From NCBI GenBank assembly GCA_022566315.1, contig JADFJC010000007.1:1-61787 (forward strand): DNA of 61,787 nucleotides. Reading direction: 5' to 3'. Position numbers and translations under genes: made by a program. Under the pieces are notes generated by a model. The model saw only the letters and a program-made list of their open reading frames with translations. It ran no database searches and was not told where the DNA came from. This DNA is from Planctomycetota bacterium. Lineage in GTDB: Bacteria > Planctomycetota > Phycisphaerae > Sedimentisphaerales > Anaerobacaceae. Positions 36,773-45,563 of this stretch are shown here, piece by piece; the first letter of the stretch is position 1, and each line of letters begins with the position of its first letter.

Positions 36773-37530
36773 GAGCCAAGCCTGTGCCTGCGAAACTTGA
36801 CCCGAGCAAAAAAAGCCTGCCCTGAATTAGCCGTAGCCCTGAGCTAACAAAAGCTTGCCTTGAGCGTAGCCGAATGGGTCGAAAGGGTAGCGAAGCAATC
36901 TAAAACGTGACGGATGAGATTGCCACGGCCTGCACCTACCTGCGCGGGTGCAAGCTTGCCCCTGCGAAAGCAGGGGGCAAGCCTCGCAATGACACGAAAT
37001 GGGGTTTTCATTTCATAGGCACCACCTCACTTCCAAATGCGGCGCAATAAGAAAGAACACCACTACCTCGCGTTTTATGCTAACATAAAACAAAGATGGA
37101 AACAAGAGAAAAAAGATTAAAGAAGATGTTGTTTTGCTCTGCCCACAATAACGATGTAATGGATTCCTGCTCCTTCGACCCATTCGACGGAGTTTACCCT
37201 GAGCGTAGCCGAACGGGCTCAGGGCAGGCTCTGCTCAGGACAGGTTTCGCAAGAATGACAATCAGTGAAATCTGTGCAATCCGTGGTTAAAAAAGCCAAA
37301 AAAAGCTGGAAAAAGAATAGCGTCTCGTATATCGTATTGCGTATTTCGTATGGCGGATAAAAAATAGCCACGAATACCCATGGCATAAATTAACACGAAT
37401 GGACACGAATCCCGATAAAATCGGGAATGCAAGTTAGTGAAAATTCGTGAGAATTCGTGGCTAAAAAACAAAAATATAAATCCGTGGAATCTGGGTAATC
37501 CGTGGATGAAAGAATCTGTGAAATCTGTGG
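36773..37530. repeat. Repeat-rich spacer of short palindromic and direct units
   Basis: No convincing gene is present in these 758 bases. They contain several repeat families. CCTGAGCGTAGCCGAA-type units occur near 36858 and 37198. A GC-rich inverted unit is near 36960-36980. A long imperfect hairpin has CACGAATGGACACGAAT near 37395 facing ATTCGTGAGAATTCGTG near 37444, with a CCCGAT/ATCGGG pair between them. Iterations of AATCTGTG and AATCCGTGG follow around 37266-37290 and 37487-37530. The last iteration runs into the start of the dehydratase gene. Confidence 0.7.
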
Positions 37531-38025
37531 ATGAGATTTATACTTATTGACAAAGTTATTTCGCTGGAAAATGGCAAGCAGATAAAGGCCGTCAAGAACG
37601 TTTCTTTAGCTGAGGAATACTTAGCCGACCATTTTCCAACGTTTCCGGTACTGCCCGGCGTATTGCTGCTGGAAGGGCTAATCGAGTCGGCATCGTGGCT
37701 GGTACGCCGGACGGAAAATTTCGCCCACAGTATGATATTGCTTGAACAGGCAAGAAATGTAAAATATAAAAGTTTTCTGGCACCAGGTTCCCAGATAGAA
37801 TATACAGTTGAAGCTAAGGTTATCGAAGAAAATATCAGCAGCTTTACCGGCTTTGGCTCCTCGGATGGCAAGCGAATTGTCGAAGCACGATTCGGATTGA
37901 GGCATTTTAACTTGGCCGACCAAAATCCGGCGATGGCGGCGGTCGATACCAGAGTAATCGAAAATATGAAAAAACGATGGAAAATATTATTCCGTAACAC
38001 AGAGGACAATTTAAACAAATTCTAA
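37531..38025 (+). CDS. FabZ/FabA-like 3-hydroxyacyl-ACP dehydratase
   Basis: 164 residues with a hot-dog fold signature. The catalytic His lies in ADHFPTFPVLPGVLLLEGL, and SAS follows on the central helix. It should dehydrate 3-hydroxyacyl-ACP to the 2-enoyl form. It opens a five-gene set with a long ACP, a second dehydratase and two ketosynthases. The start codon sits within the AATCTGTGG repeat and its ribosome binding site is poor. The last 30 residues are basic and unlike those of housekeeping FabZ. Confidence 0.88.
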   Translation: MRFILIDKVISLENGKQIKAVKNVSLAEEYLADHFPTFPVLPGVLLLEGLIESASWLVRRTENFAHSMILLEQARNVKYKSFLAPGSQIEYTVEAKVIEENISSFTGFGSSDGKRIVEARFGLRHFNLADQNPAMAAVDTRVIENMKKRWKILFRNTEDNLNKF

Positions 38026-38149
38026 ATTCTAATGTTCAAATTTTCAAAACCAAATGTTTTAGTCATTTGAATTTTGGTCATTCCCGATTTTATCGGGATT
38101 GTTTAGGATTTAGATATTAGTATTTATTCTAATTGGAGGTAAATAGAGT

Positions 38150-38545
38150 ATGGCAATGAGTCGGGACGAAATTATGCAGCAGGTTCAGGAAGTTCTGGTC
38201 GATGCGTTGGGCGTTGACGATGATGAGATTACGACCGAAGCGACCTTGATGGGAGATTTGGGAGCTGAGAGCATTGACTTTTTAGACATAGTGTTTCGAT
38301 TGGAGAAAGTGTTCGGAATAAAGATCCCGCGGGAAGAGCTGTTCCCCGCTGAGAATCTGATGAATGATTCCGAATTTGTCCATAATGGCAAATTGACCGA
38401 GAAAGGGTTGAACGAGCTGCGGGACAAGATGCCGCATACCGACATAACGGCGTTCGAGAGCGACCCAGATATTAACAAATTAGCCGACCTGTTCACCGTC
38501 AATGCGATTGTAAATTACGTTGAAGGTAAGCTGAATGCTGCTTAA
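38150..38545 (+). CDS. Long acyl carrier protein
   Basis: 131 residues against about 80 for a normal ACP. The phosphopantetheine attachment Ser41 lies in LGAESIDFLDIVFRLEKVFG. Between helices 2 and 4, residues 65-105 form an extra segment (SEFVHNGKLTEKGLNELRDK and on) before the usual C-terminal VNAIVNYVE helix. GGAGG is upstream of the start. The insertion may give specific docking to the neighbouring dehydratases and ketosynthases, keeping this ACP apart from the housekeeping ACP at 56879. Confidence 0.92.
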   Translation: MAMSRDEIMQQVQEVLVDALGVDDDEITTEATLMGDLGAESIDFLDIVFRLEKVFGIKIPREELFPAENLMNDSEFVHNGKLTEKGLNELRDKMPHTDITAFESDPDINKLADLFTVNAIVNYVEGKLNAA

Positions 38546-38623
38546 TAGTATAAGGTTCCTGAAGGTATTAGCGGCAGGATGGCTCAAAGTCAATCTGCCG
38601 CTAACTTTAATATTCGGTGGAAA

Positions 38624-39133
38624 ATGCGTTGGATTTGGATAGATAAATTTGTTGAGTTTGAGAGCGGCCGACGTGCCGTGGCGATCAAGAATGTAACGCT
38701 CGCTGAAGAGCATTTGCACGACCATTTTCCCGGCTTCCCCGTTATGCCGGAGAGTTTAATGATTGAAGCGATGGCGCAGACGGCGGGGATACTCGTCGGC
38801 GAAGTGAAAAAGTTTCAGGAAAAAGTCATCCTTGCGAAGATAAAAAAAGCGGTCTTTTTTGACTACGTAAAGCCGGGCGATACGATAAAATTAGATGCCA
38901 AAATTGAATCCATCTCCCCGGAAGCAGCAAGCACAAGCGGCAAGATAACCCGTGCAGATAAGCTAATTGCCGAGATAGATTTGATGTTCAGCCATATAGA
39001 CCGGAATCTGGCGGGTAAAGAATTCCCGGAGGAGAACTTCGTGTTCGGCTCTGATACCTCGGTATTCGAATCACTCCTGCGAGATGTTGCTTCAGTTGCC
39101 GGTGCCGAGGTTGCCGGTTCGGAGCAAGATTGA
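38624..39133 (+). CDS. Second FabZ/FabA-like dehydratase
   Basis: 169 residues from ATG 38624 (GGTGGA upstream). An earlier in-frame ATG at 38579 is less likely because the MRWIWIDKFVEFESG start matches the MRFILIDKVISLENG start of the first dehydratase. The catalytic His is in HDHFPGFPVMPESLMIEAMAQ, which has the expected Glu. The C-terminus is acidic, unlike the basic tail of the first copy. Two different dehydratases in one set suggest a heterodimer or two chain-length steps. Confidence 0.88.
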   Translation: MRWIWIDKFVEFESGRRAVAIKNVTLAEEHLHDHFPGFPVMPESLMIEAMAQTAGILVGEVKKFQEKVILAKIKKAVFFDYVKPGDTIKLDAKIESISPEAASTSGKITRADKLIAEIDLMFSHIDRNLAGKEFPEENFVFGSDTSVFESLLRDVASVAGAEVAGSEQD

Positions 39134-40446
39134 TGGATTCGGCTCGCGTAGTAATAACCGGCCTTGGCGCGATAACCCCACTCGGATTAACCGTCAGTGA
39201 TATGTGGACGGGCCTCTGCGCCGGTCGGGTCGGGATAGACGAAATTACAGCATTTGACCCTGTGGGATTTAGCTGCAAGTTAGCAGGCCAGGTCCCCGAT
39301 TATAAAATACGAGAATATGTGCCGAAGACATATCGCAAAGCCATCAAGCTGATGTCAAGAGACATCGAATTGGCGGTTATAGCGGCAAACGAAGCGCTTG
39401 TCCATAGCGGCCTTATTACAAAGGGTATCGACCCGGAAAACGTAAACATCGACCCGGAGCGTATGGCAATCAATCTGGGTGCGGGTTTTATAAGCTGCGA
39501 TTTGGTTGAGCTGGCGCCAGCGGTGGCGGCAAGCGTTACCGACGGCAGCTTTGACCTTCATAAATGGGGTAAAGAAGGTCTTGAATTGGTAACGCCTTTA
39601 TGGCTGTTGAAATATCTACCTAATATGCTTGCCTGCCATATAGGTATCATCCACGATATTCAGGGGCCGAGCAACTCCATCACCTGTGCCGAAACGTCTG
39701 CGCATTTGGCGATAGCTGAAGCGGCGCAGATTATCGCCCGCGGCGGCAGTGACATTGCTCTGGCCGGCGGCGCTGAGGCGAAGGTCAATCCGATGATTAT
39801 GATTCGCCAGTGTCTGCTTAAAAGAACCACCGACAAAAATAATGATGAGCCGGCTTCCGCCTGCAGGCCTTTTGATGCCGATGCCGAAGGTTCGGTTTTT
39901 GGCGAAGCTGCTGGTATAGTGATACTGGAAAGTCTGGAAAATGCCGAAGGGCGAGGTGCAAAGATTTACGCCGAAGTGGTTGGAACCGGCCACAGCAATA
40001 ATATAAATCCCACATACGAACATCTTGAGCCGGATGGTAAAGGCATTGAGATAGCAATAAAAAAGGCAATAGCCGATGCACAGATAGAGCCGGGGGATTT
40101 GGACCTGATTATTCCGCACGGGACGGGAATAGCAGCCGATGATTTGGCTGAGGCAAAAGCAATTCAGGCGGCTCTTGGCGAAGCGGCAGCAAAGACGGCC
40201 GTTTGGCCGACCAAGAGTATGCTAAGTAACACAGGCGCTGCAAGCGGAGCAATTGATGTCATCGCCGCAGTTTGTGCGATGACGGATGGTAAGATACCCG
40301 CTGCGAAAAACTGCGACAAAAAAGCTGACGGCTGTAATTTGAATATTGCCAATCAGCCGCAGGAAAAGAATATTCGTTATGCACTGTCCTGCAGCTATAC
40401 GTATGGCGGACAAACAGCCGCAGTAGTATTGAAACAACCGTTTTGA
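39133..40446 (+). CDS. Divergent beta-ketoacyl synthase with Cys-His-Asn site
   Basis: 437 residues with the FabF/FabB thiolase fold throughout. The nucleophile Cys185 (NSITCAETSAHLA) and His329 (IPHGTGIAADD) are present. The second His, normally in KSMxGHxxGAAGA, is Asn366 in KSMLSNTGAASGA. The C-terminal gate normally GFGGTN is TYGGQT. The start overlaps the stop of the dehydratase (TGATG). It may be a partner subunit of the next ketosynthase, comparable to the chain-length-factor idea in type II polyketide systems, or an enzyme with an altered decarboxylation site. Confidence 0.9.
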   Translation: MDSARVVITGLGAITPLGLTVSDMWTGLCAGRVGIDEITAFDPVGFSCKLAGQVPDYKIREYVPKTYRKAIKLMSRDIELAVIAANEALVHSGLITKGIDPENVNIDPERMAINLGAGFISCDLVELAPAVAASVTDGSFDLHKWGKEGLELVTPLWLLKYLPNMLACHIGIIHDIQGPSNSITCAETSAHLAIAEAAQIIARGGSDIALAGGAEAKVNPMIMIRQCLLKRTTDKNNDEPASACRPFDADAEGSVFGEAAGIVILESLENAEGRGAKIYAEVVGTGHSNNINPTYEHLEPDGKGIEIAIKKAIADAQIEPGDLDLIIPHGTGIAADDLAEAKAIQAALGEAAAKTAVWPTKSMLSNTGAASGAIDVIAAVCAMTDGKIPAAKNCDKKADGCNLNIANQPQEKNIRYALSCSYTYGGQTAAVVLKQPF

Positions 40447-40496
40447 ATACCGAATATCCACCGCAAGGTGTCCTGTGGAGAACTAAGGAATGATGA

Positions 40497-41801
40497 ATGA
40501 CTGAACGAGTCGTAATAACCGGAATGGGCATTATTTGTCCTTTGGGCCACGATGTGGAAACGCTCTGGCAGGCAATATTAGCGGGCAAGAGCGGAGTGGC
40601 CAAAACCGCTATTTTCGATGCTTCGACGTTCCCTACCACATTCGATGCTGAGGTCAAAGATTACGACTTTGCGGAATACACGAAAAATCCGCAGTTGCAC
40701 AAACACGGCAATCGAGGCTCCGGCTTTGTCATCGGCGCCACGGTCCAGGCCTGCAGAAAGGCAGGGATTGATGTTGAAACCGCCGAGCCGACCGATGGAA
40801 TAGACCGAAGCAAATTAGGAATTTATTTAGGTGCAGGCGAAGGCTCTGTTGACAATGATGTATTTTTCGCTGCAATCATTGAGGGATGGGACGCAGACAA
40901 AAACGAAATGGACTGGAGCCGGTGGGCGCAGGCTGCTTTCGGTGGAATGGATCCGATGTGTGAGCTTGAGCAGGAGCCGAATATGCCCGCTGCTCATATC
41001 GCAATGCTCATCGGTGCGCGCGGCCCGACAAGAAGCTGCCTTACCGCCTGCGCAGCCAGCACTCAGGCTGTCGGCGAGGCAATGATGCTAATCCGCAGAG
41101 GTGATGCAGACATAATGATTGCAGGCGGTGCGCATTCAATGATACATCCATTGGGCCTTATGGGCTTTAATCGTCTCACCGCCCTATCGACGAGAAATGA
41201 CAGTCCCCAAACGGCATCAAGGCCGTTCTCAGCTACCAGAGACGGATTCATCCTCGGCGAAGGCGCAGCGATACTTATTCTCGAATCCTTGACCTCAGCG
41301 AAAAAAAGAGGAGTTGAAATTTTAGCTGAGGTCATCGGCTACGGCAGCAGCTCCGATGCATTCAGAATTACCGATATGCACGAACAGGGCAGAGGCGCAA
41401 TACAAGCGATGACTGCGGCACTTACTGATGCCGGTATTACCTATAAGGACGTTGATTACATAAACACGCACGGCACAAGCACAAAGGAAAACGACTCAAT
41501 AGAGACCAAGGCCATCAAAGCCGTTTTCAAAGAAGAAGCGAAAAACACCCCTGCCAGCAGTGTCAAGAGTATGCTTGGCCATCTAATCGGGGCAGCCGGT
41601 GCGGCCGAGTTGATTACCTGTGTCCTGGCAATACGAGACAATGTATTACCCCCGACAATGAATCTGATAGACCGTGACCCCGAGCTTGATCTGGATTATG
41701 TGCCCAATAAGCCGCGGAAATGTCAGGTTAATGTGGCAATGAATGAGTCCTTCGGATTCGGCGGACAAAATAACGTCGTAGTTATTAAACGTTTCTCGTA
41801 A
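40497..41801 (+). CDS. Beta-ketoacyl-ACP synthase, FabF-like
   Basis: 434 residues with the full catalytic triad: Cys185 (LTACAASTQA), His325 (NTHGTSTKEND) and His362 (KSMLGHLIGAAGA). The gate loop reads FGFGGQN. It is 50 nt downstream of the divergent ketosynthase and ends the five-gene set. The likely reaction is condensation of malonyl-ACP with an acyl chain. A heterodimer with the upstream ketosynthase is plausible. AAGGA precedes the start. Confidence 0.92.
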   Translation: MTERVVITGMGIICPLGHDVETLWQAILAGKSGVAKTAIFDASTFPTTFDAEVKDYDFAEYTKNPQLHKHGNRGSGFVIGATVQACRKAGIDVETAEPTDGIDRSKLGIYLGAGEGSVDNDVFFAAIIEGWDADKNEMDWSRWAQAAFGGMDPMCELEQEPNMPAAHIAMLIGARGPTRSCLTACAASTQAVGEAMMLIRRGDADIMIAGGAHSMIHPLGLMGFNRLTALSTRNDSPQTASRPFSATRDGFILGEGAAILILESLTSAKKRGVEILAEVIGYGSSSDAFRITDMHEQGRGAIQAMTAALTDAGITYKDVDYINTHGTSTKENDSIETKAIKAVFKEEAKNTPASSVKSMLGHLIGAAGAAELITCVLAIRDNVLPPTMNLIDRDPELDLDYVPNKPRKCQVNVAMNESFGFGGQNNVVVIKRFS

Positions 41802-41828
41802 CTCGTGACCTGGGGGCCGAGTTACGAG
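41795..41828 (+). terminator. Hairpin over the stop codon of the second ketosynthase gene
   Basis: CTCGTAACTCG (41795-41805) pairs perfectly with CGAGTTACGAG (41818-41828). The left arm includes the TAA stop. It is a likely end of the acyl-carrier gene set, although no U-run follows. A similar ACGAGCGACGAG string occurs at 35577, so it may also be a repeat-family member. Confidence 0.5.
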
Positions 41829-41957
41829 CGACGAGCCACAAGCGACTATTTATGATTGACGTCAGTTCGACGGAACGGTACACTTCGCAAAATGTGACAG
41901 CCGGACGTTCCGGCCGGGTAACAAAGGAGACAATGACAAAATAAAAGGAGAGAAACT

Positions 41958-42386
41958 ATGAAAAGGTCAGTTATCCTAAACCTGAGTCCGGTTGTTCTTG
42001 CAGCGTTCCTGGTCTGTGGGTGCCAGACTCTCAGCGTGGGACCTTCCGACGAAGGACTCATTAGTACCACAATGGCCGAATGGAAAGCAACTCTGGTAGC
42101 TCAGGATATAGACAAACTAATGGCAGCGTATTCTGAAAACTACGTCTCTACCAGAGGCACCGGCAAGGACTCAATACGTGAGTTTATGACCAGGGCCTTC
42201 GAAAGTAACTTTATGGACAACGTCCAGATCAATACCGAAGATGCCCAAACTATGGTTGAAGGCAACAAGGCTACATACGGTCCAGTTGAATTCGTTTCCG
42301 ATAGAGGCACGTTCGTGCTCGAATACAAACTCCAGAAAGAAGATGCTAACTGGCTCATTGTAGGCACCAAACGCCTGGAACAATAG
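41958..42386 (+). CDS. Small lipoprotein with a SnoaL/DUF4440-like domain
   Basis: 142 residues. A lipoprotein signal ends in LVCGC with Cys22 as the lipid site. The rest (TMAEWKATLVAQDIDKLMAAYSENYVS) has the helix-strand start of the NTF2-like DUF4440/SnoaL family. Such domains can be ligand-binding or enzymatic, and no catalytic residues can be assigned. AAGGAGAG precedes the start. It lies between the ketosynthase gene and serS. Confidence 0.75.
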   Translation: MKRSVILNLSPVVLAAFLVCGCQTLSVGPSDEGLISTTMAEWKATLVAQDIDKLMAAYSENYVSTRGTGKDSIREFMTRAFESNFMDNVQINTEDAQTMVEGNKATYGPVEFVSDRGTFVLEYKLQKEDANWLIVGTKRLEQ

Positions 42387-42473
42387 CCTTGGAGCGAATC
42401 AGAAAATCAGGTTATCAGGACGCTGGATACCCACAACTTGATAATCTGATATACTGATAACCTAATAAACACT

Positions 42474-43766
42474 ATGATTGACATTAAACAAATAAGAGAC
42501 AATCCTGAAAAGTTTAAGAAAGCCGCAAAGGATAAAAACTTCAACGTTGATATCGAAAGATTGCTCGAGATGGATTCTGCACTAAGATATGCGAAAAAAC
42601 GACTGCAGGATCTTTCCACTGAGAAGAACCGCCTTAGCAAATCGATTCCAAAGCGCTCGGAAAACGAAAAACAATTTGCACTGGCGCAGCTGACACAATT
42701 GAAGCGGGACGAGACACAGCTCCAGGAAGAAATTAAACAGCTCAAGCCGGTATTTGATGAATGGATGCTGTTTGTGCCCCAGCCGGCTGATGATGATGTG
42801 CCCATTGGCAAAGATGACACAGAAAATGTTGAAATAAGAAGAGAGGGAGAGATTCGGAAGTTCGATTTCGAGCCTAAAGACCACGTACAATTGGGATTGG
42901 CCCTGGGCATTATCGATATCGAACGAGGTGTGAAATTAGCAGGGACAAGAAACTACATCCTCAAAGGTGATGGAGCGCTATTGCATTGGGCCGTTCTGCG
43001 GTTCGCAATAGACTATATGGTCGATAAAGGATATGTCCCAATGTCGGTGCCGCTTCTTATGAAAGATGAAACAATGATAGGCACTGGTTTTTTCCCCGGC
43101 TCCGAAGACCAGACTTACCGAATGGAAAAGGACCAGCTCAATCTGGTCGGGACCGCTGAGGTCCCGCTGACGGCTTACCGAATGGGCGAGGTATTAAGCG
43201 CTGAAGAGCTGCCGTTAAAATACGTGGCACTATCAAGCTGCTTTCGCCGTGAAGCCGGCGCCGCCGGCAAAGACACCTACGGCCTTTACAGAATCCACCA
43301 GTTCGACAAGGTCGAGCAGGTAGTCATCTGCCAAAACAGCGTTGAAGAAAGCAATAAGTTCCACGATGAGATTTTAGCCAACGCCGAGGCTGTGATGCAG
43401 GCGTTGGAGCTGCCCTACCGTGTTGCAAACGTCTGCACCGGCGACCTCGGCAGAGGCCAGGTGAAAAAATTCGACATCGAAGCCTGGATGCCTTCTCGCG
43501 GCAATTATTGTGAAACCCACAGCGCCAGCAAATTCTACGAATTCCAGGCCAGAAGAATGAACCTGCGATATAAAGACCCCACCACGAAGAAGAACCACTT
43601 CTGCCATACTTTAAACAATACTGTCATCGCCTCACCGAGAATACTAATACCAATTTTGGAGCTTTACCAAAACGCCGACGGCTCAATAACAATACCAAAA
43701 CCACTCCGTCCATATATGAACGGCAGAGAAAAACTTGTCCCCGTCCCACATCGCAGTGCGGGATAA
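42474..43766 (+). CDS. serS: Seryl-tRNA synthetase
   Basis: 430 residues, the usual length. The N-terminal coiled-coil tRNA-binding arm (about 1-110) starts MIDIKQIRDNPEKFKKAAKD. The class II core has motif 2 (SSCFRREAGAAGKDTYGLYRIHQFDKVE region) and motif 3 ending in LPPL-like RPYMNGREKL. It charges tRNA-Ser and selenocysteine tRNA. No unusual feature. Confidence 0.97.
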   Translation: MIDIKQIRDNPEKFKKAAKDKNFNVDIERLLEMDSALRYAKKRLQDLSTEKNRLSKSIPKRSENEKQFALAQLTQLKRDETQLQEEIKQLKPVFDEWMLFVPQPADDDVPIGKDDTENVEIRREGEIRKFDFEPKDHVQLGLALGIIDIERGVKLAGTRNYILKGDGALLHWAVLRFAIDYMVDKGYVPMSVPLLMKDETMIGTGFFPGSEDQTYRMEKDQLNLVGTAEVPLTAYRMGEVLSAEELPLKYVALSSCFRREAGAAGKDTYGLYRIHQFDKVEQVVICQNSVEESNKFHDEILANAEAVMQALELPYRVANVCTGDLGRGQVKKFDIEAWMPSRGNYCETHSASKFYEFQARRMNLRYKDPTTKKNHFCHTLNNTVIASPRILIPILELYQNADGSITIPKPLRPYMNGREKLVPVPHRSAG

Positions 43767-43837
43767 ACTCCGGCGGGGAACCAGAAATAAAGCCATTCGG
43801 TCATTCCCGCGCTGCTATTATTGGAAAGGGAAGAATT

Positions 43838-45361
43838 ATGAAAGTTCGAGGCAAAATGAATCCGGCAATTTTATTGCTTACAGGGATTCTGTGTTTGTTC
43901 CCGGCGGCAGATGCCGGCGCAAAAGAAACCCGCAACAGAGTTAGTCTAACAGGTGAAGATTTTTCCGAATGGCGGGGCAATACCGGACAGTGGGAGATTG
44001 TCGGCGATACGTTTACGAAGCCCGACAATGAAAAGCTGCTGAGCAGTAAGCCGGGGACGGGAGTTATCGTGAACGGCCCAACAGGAAGAACAAGGAACCT
44101 GCTAAGCAAAACAGAATTCGGCGATGTCAGAGCGCATATCGAGTTTATGGTTCCCAAAGGGTCCAACTCCGGCGTGTATTTTAATGGGCGCTATGAGATT
44201 CAGGTCTTCGACAGTTGGGGTGTGAAGAAGCCGAAGCACTCCGACTGCGGCGGTATCTATCAGCGCTGGGATACCAGGGGCTACGAAGGCCGTCCGCCAC
44301 GGGTCAACGCATCGCGACCACCGGGACAATGGCAGACGTTCGATGTCATTTTCCGCTCCCCCCGTTTTGACAGGAATGGACAAAAGATTTCCAACGCCAG
44401 GTTTGAGAAGATTGTTCATAACGGGACTGTGGTCCATGCGGACGTGGAATTGAGCGGTCCGACGCGGGCCAGTGCGTATAACGATGAGAAACCGACCGGG
44501 CCTTTGATGCTGCAAGGTGACCACGGGCCGGTAGCGTATCGCAATATCCGGATTGAGCCGGCGGGGCCAAATCCGTTCTTTGCGATGGATACAGCAACAA
44601 AAGACGACAAACACAAGACTGCAAAACAGCAGGTACAAATGGTCAAGGAATTAGGGTATGCGGGAATTGGATGCACAGCGGGCAAAGGATTGGCCCAGAT
44701 GGCTGAGGAGCTGGATAAGAACAGCTTGAGGCTGTTTGCAGCGTATGTCGGATGTAACATTGACGCGGATGCGCGAAGCTATGGCCCGGAATTGAAGGAA
44801 GCAATCGAAGTGATGAAGGGGCACAATGCGATACTGTGGCTTTTTGTGCAAAGCAAGAAGCTCAAGCCGTCCTCGCTGGAGGGGGATGCACGTGCGGTGG
44901 AAGTCATACAGGAGATTGCAGATATGGCGGCTGAAGCCGGAGTGCGAGTGGCGCTGTATCCCCACACCGGCTTCTGGGTTGAGCGGGTAGAGGACGCAAT
45001 AAGAGTGGCGCAGAAAGTTGACCGAAAAAATGTGGGAATAACCTTCAATCTGTGTCATTGGCTGAAGACAGACGATGAAGAAAATATGAAATCGCTGATA
45101 AAGTCGGCGATGCCGCATCTGTTTGTAGTCAGCATCAATGGTGCGGACAGTGGAGGAAAAGATTGGAAACAGCTTATTCAAACGCTGGACCGCGGCTCCT
45201 TTAACATACAACGCTTCTTAAAAGTGCTATACAAAGCGGGCTACACCGGCCCGATAGGACTGCAGGGCTACGGCATCGGTGGTGACGCTTATGAGAACCT
45301 GAAGCGTTCAATGGGCGCGTGGGACAAGTTATCTGAAAAGTCAGCTACCAAGAAAAAATAG
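43838..45361 (+). CDS. Secreted fusion of a DUF1080 domain and a sugar isomerase-like TIM barrel
   Basis: 507 residues with a signal peptide (AILLLTGILCLFPAADAGA). Residues about 30-245 are a DUF1080/3-keto-disaccharide hydrolase-like concanavalin fold (VHIEFMVPKGSNSGVYFNGR-type strand, DCGGIYQRWD). Residues about 250-500 resemble xylose isomerase-like epimerases (QVQMVKELGYAGIGC start, TFNLCHWLK and GLQGYGIGG ends). Both families are abundant in Planctomycetota as separate proteins. Joining them suggests successive steps on one sugar, perhaps hydrolysis then isomerisation, outside the cytoplasm. The activity is unproven. Confidence 0.85.
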   Translation: MKVRGKMNPAILLLTGILCLFPAADAGAKETRNRVSLTGEDFSEWRGNTGQWEIVGDTFTKPDNEKLLSSKPGTGVIVNGPTGRTRNLLSKTEFGDVRAHIEFMVPKGSNSGVYFNGRYEIQVFDSWGVKKPKHSDCGGIYQRWDTRGYEGRPPRVNASRPPGQWQTFDVIFRSPRFDRNGQKISNARFEKIVHNGTVVHADVELSGPTRASAYNDEKPTGPLMLQGDHGPVAYRNIRIEPAGPNPFFAMDTATKDDKHKTAKQQVQMVKELGYAGIGCTAGKGLAQMAEELDKNSLRLFAAYVGCNIDADARSYGPELKEAIEVMKGHNAILWLFVQSKKLKPSSLEGDARAVEVIQEIADMAAEAGVRVALYPHTGFWVERVEDAIRVAQKVDRKNVGITFNLCHWLKTDDEENMKSLIKSAMPHLFVVSINGADSGGKDWKQLIQTLDRGSFNIQRFLKVLYKAGYTGPIGLQGYGIGGDAYENLKRSMGAWDKLSEKSATKKK

Positions 45362-45374
45362 GTCAAAGTATATT

Positions 45375-45551
45375 ATGTTCCAGTTAAAGGGTTTCAAAAT
45401 GAAGGCAAAAAGAGCTTTACCCATCTGTGTATTATGGACAAAGGTGCACACAGTGTGCACTGTGGGCCCCGTTAGAAATTCTATAACGAGAAATAATAGG
45501 GTGCAAAAAAGGGCAGATTTCTCACGGGGTGAAAATATTAACAATTTTTGA
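45375..45551 (+). CDS. Possible 58-residue ORF, doubtful
   Basis: An open frame from ATG 45375 to TGA 45549-45551 encodes a basic peptide (MFQLKGFKMKAKRALPICV...). It contains the DNA palindrome GTGCACACAGTGTGCAC (45443-45459). The start has no good ribosome binding site and no family is recognised. It may be only the leader of the next gene. Confidence 0.25.
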   Translation: MFQLKGFKMKAKRALPICVLWTKVHTVCTVGPVRNSITRNNRVQKRADFSRGENINNF

Positions 45552-45563
45552 AAGGGTTGAACA

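Noticed and set aside
37392-37462. Long hairpin as an RNA gene (tRNA or riboswitch)
   Set aside because: It lacks a tRNA cloverleaf or any recognisable aptamer core, and the arms resemble other spacer repeats.
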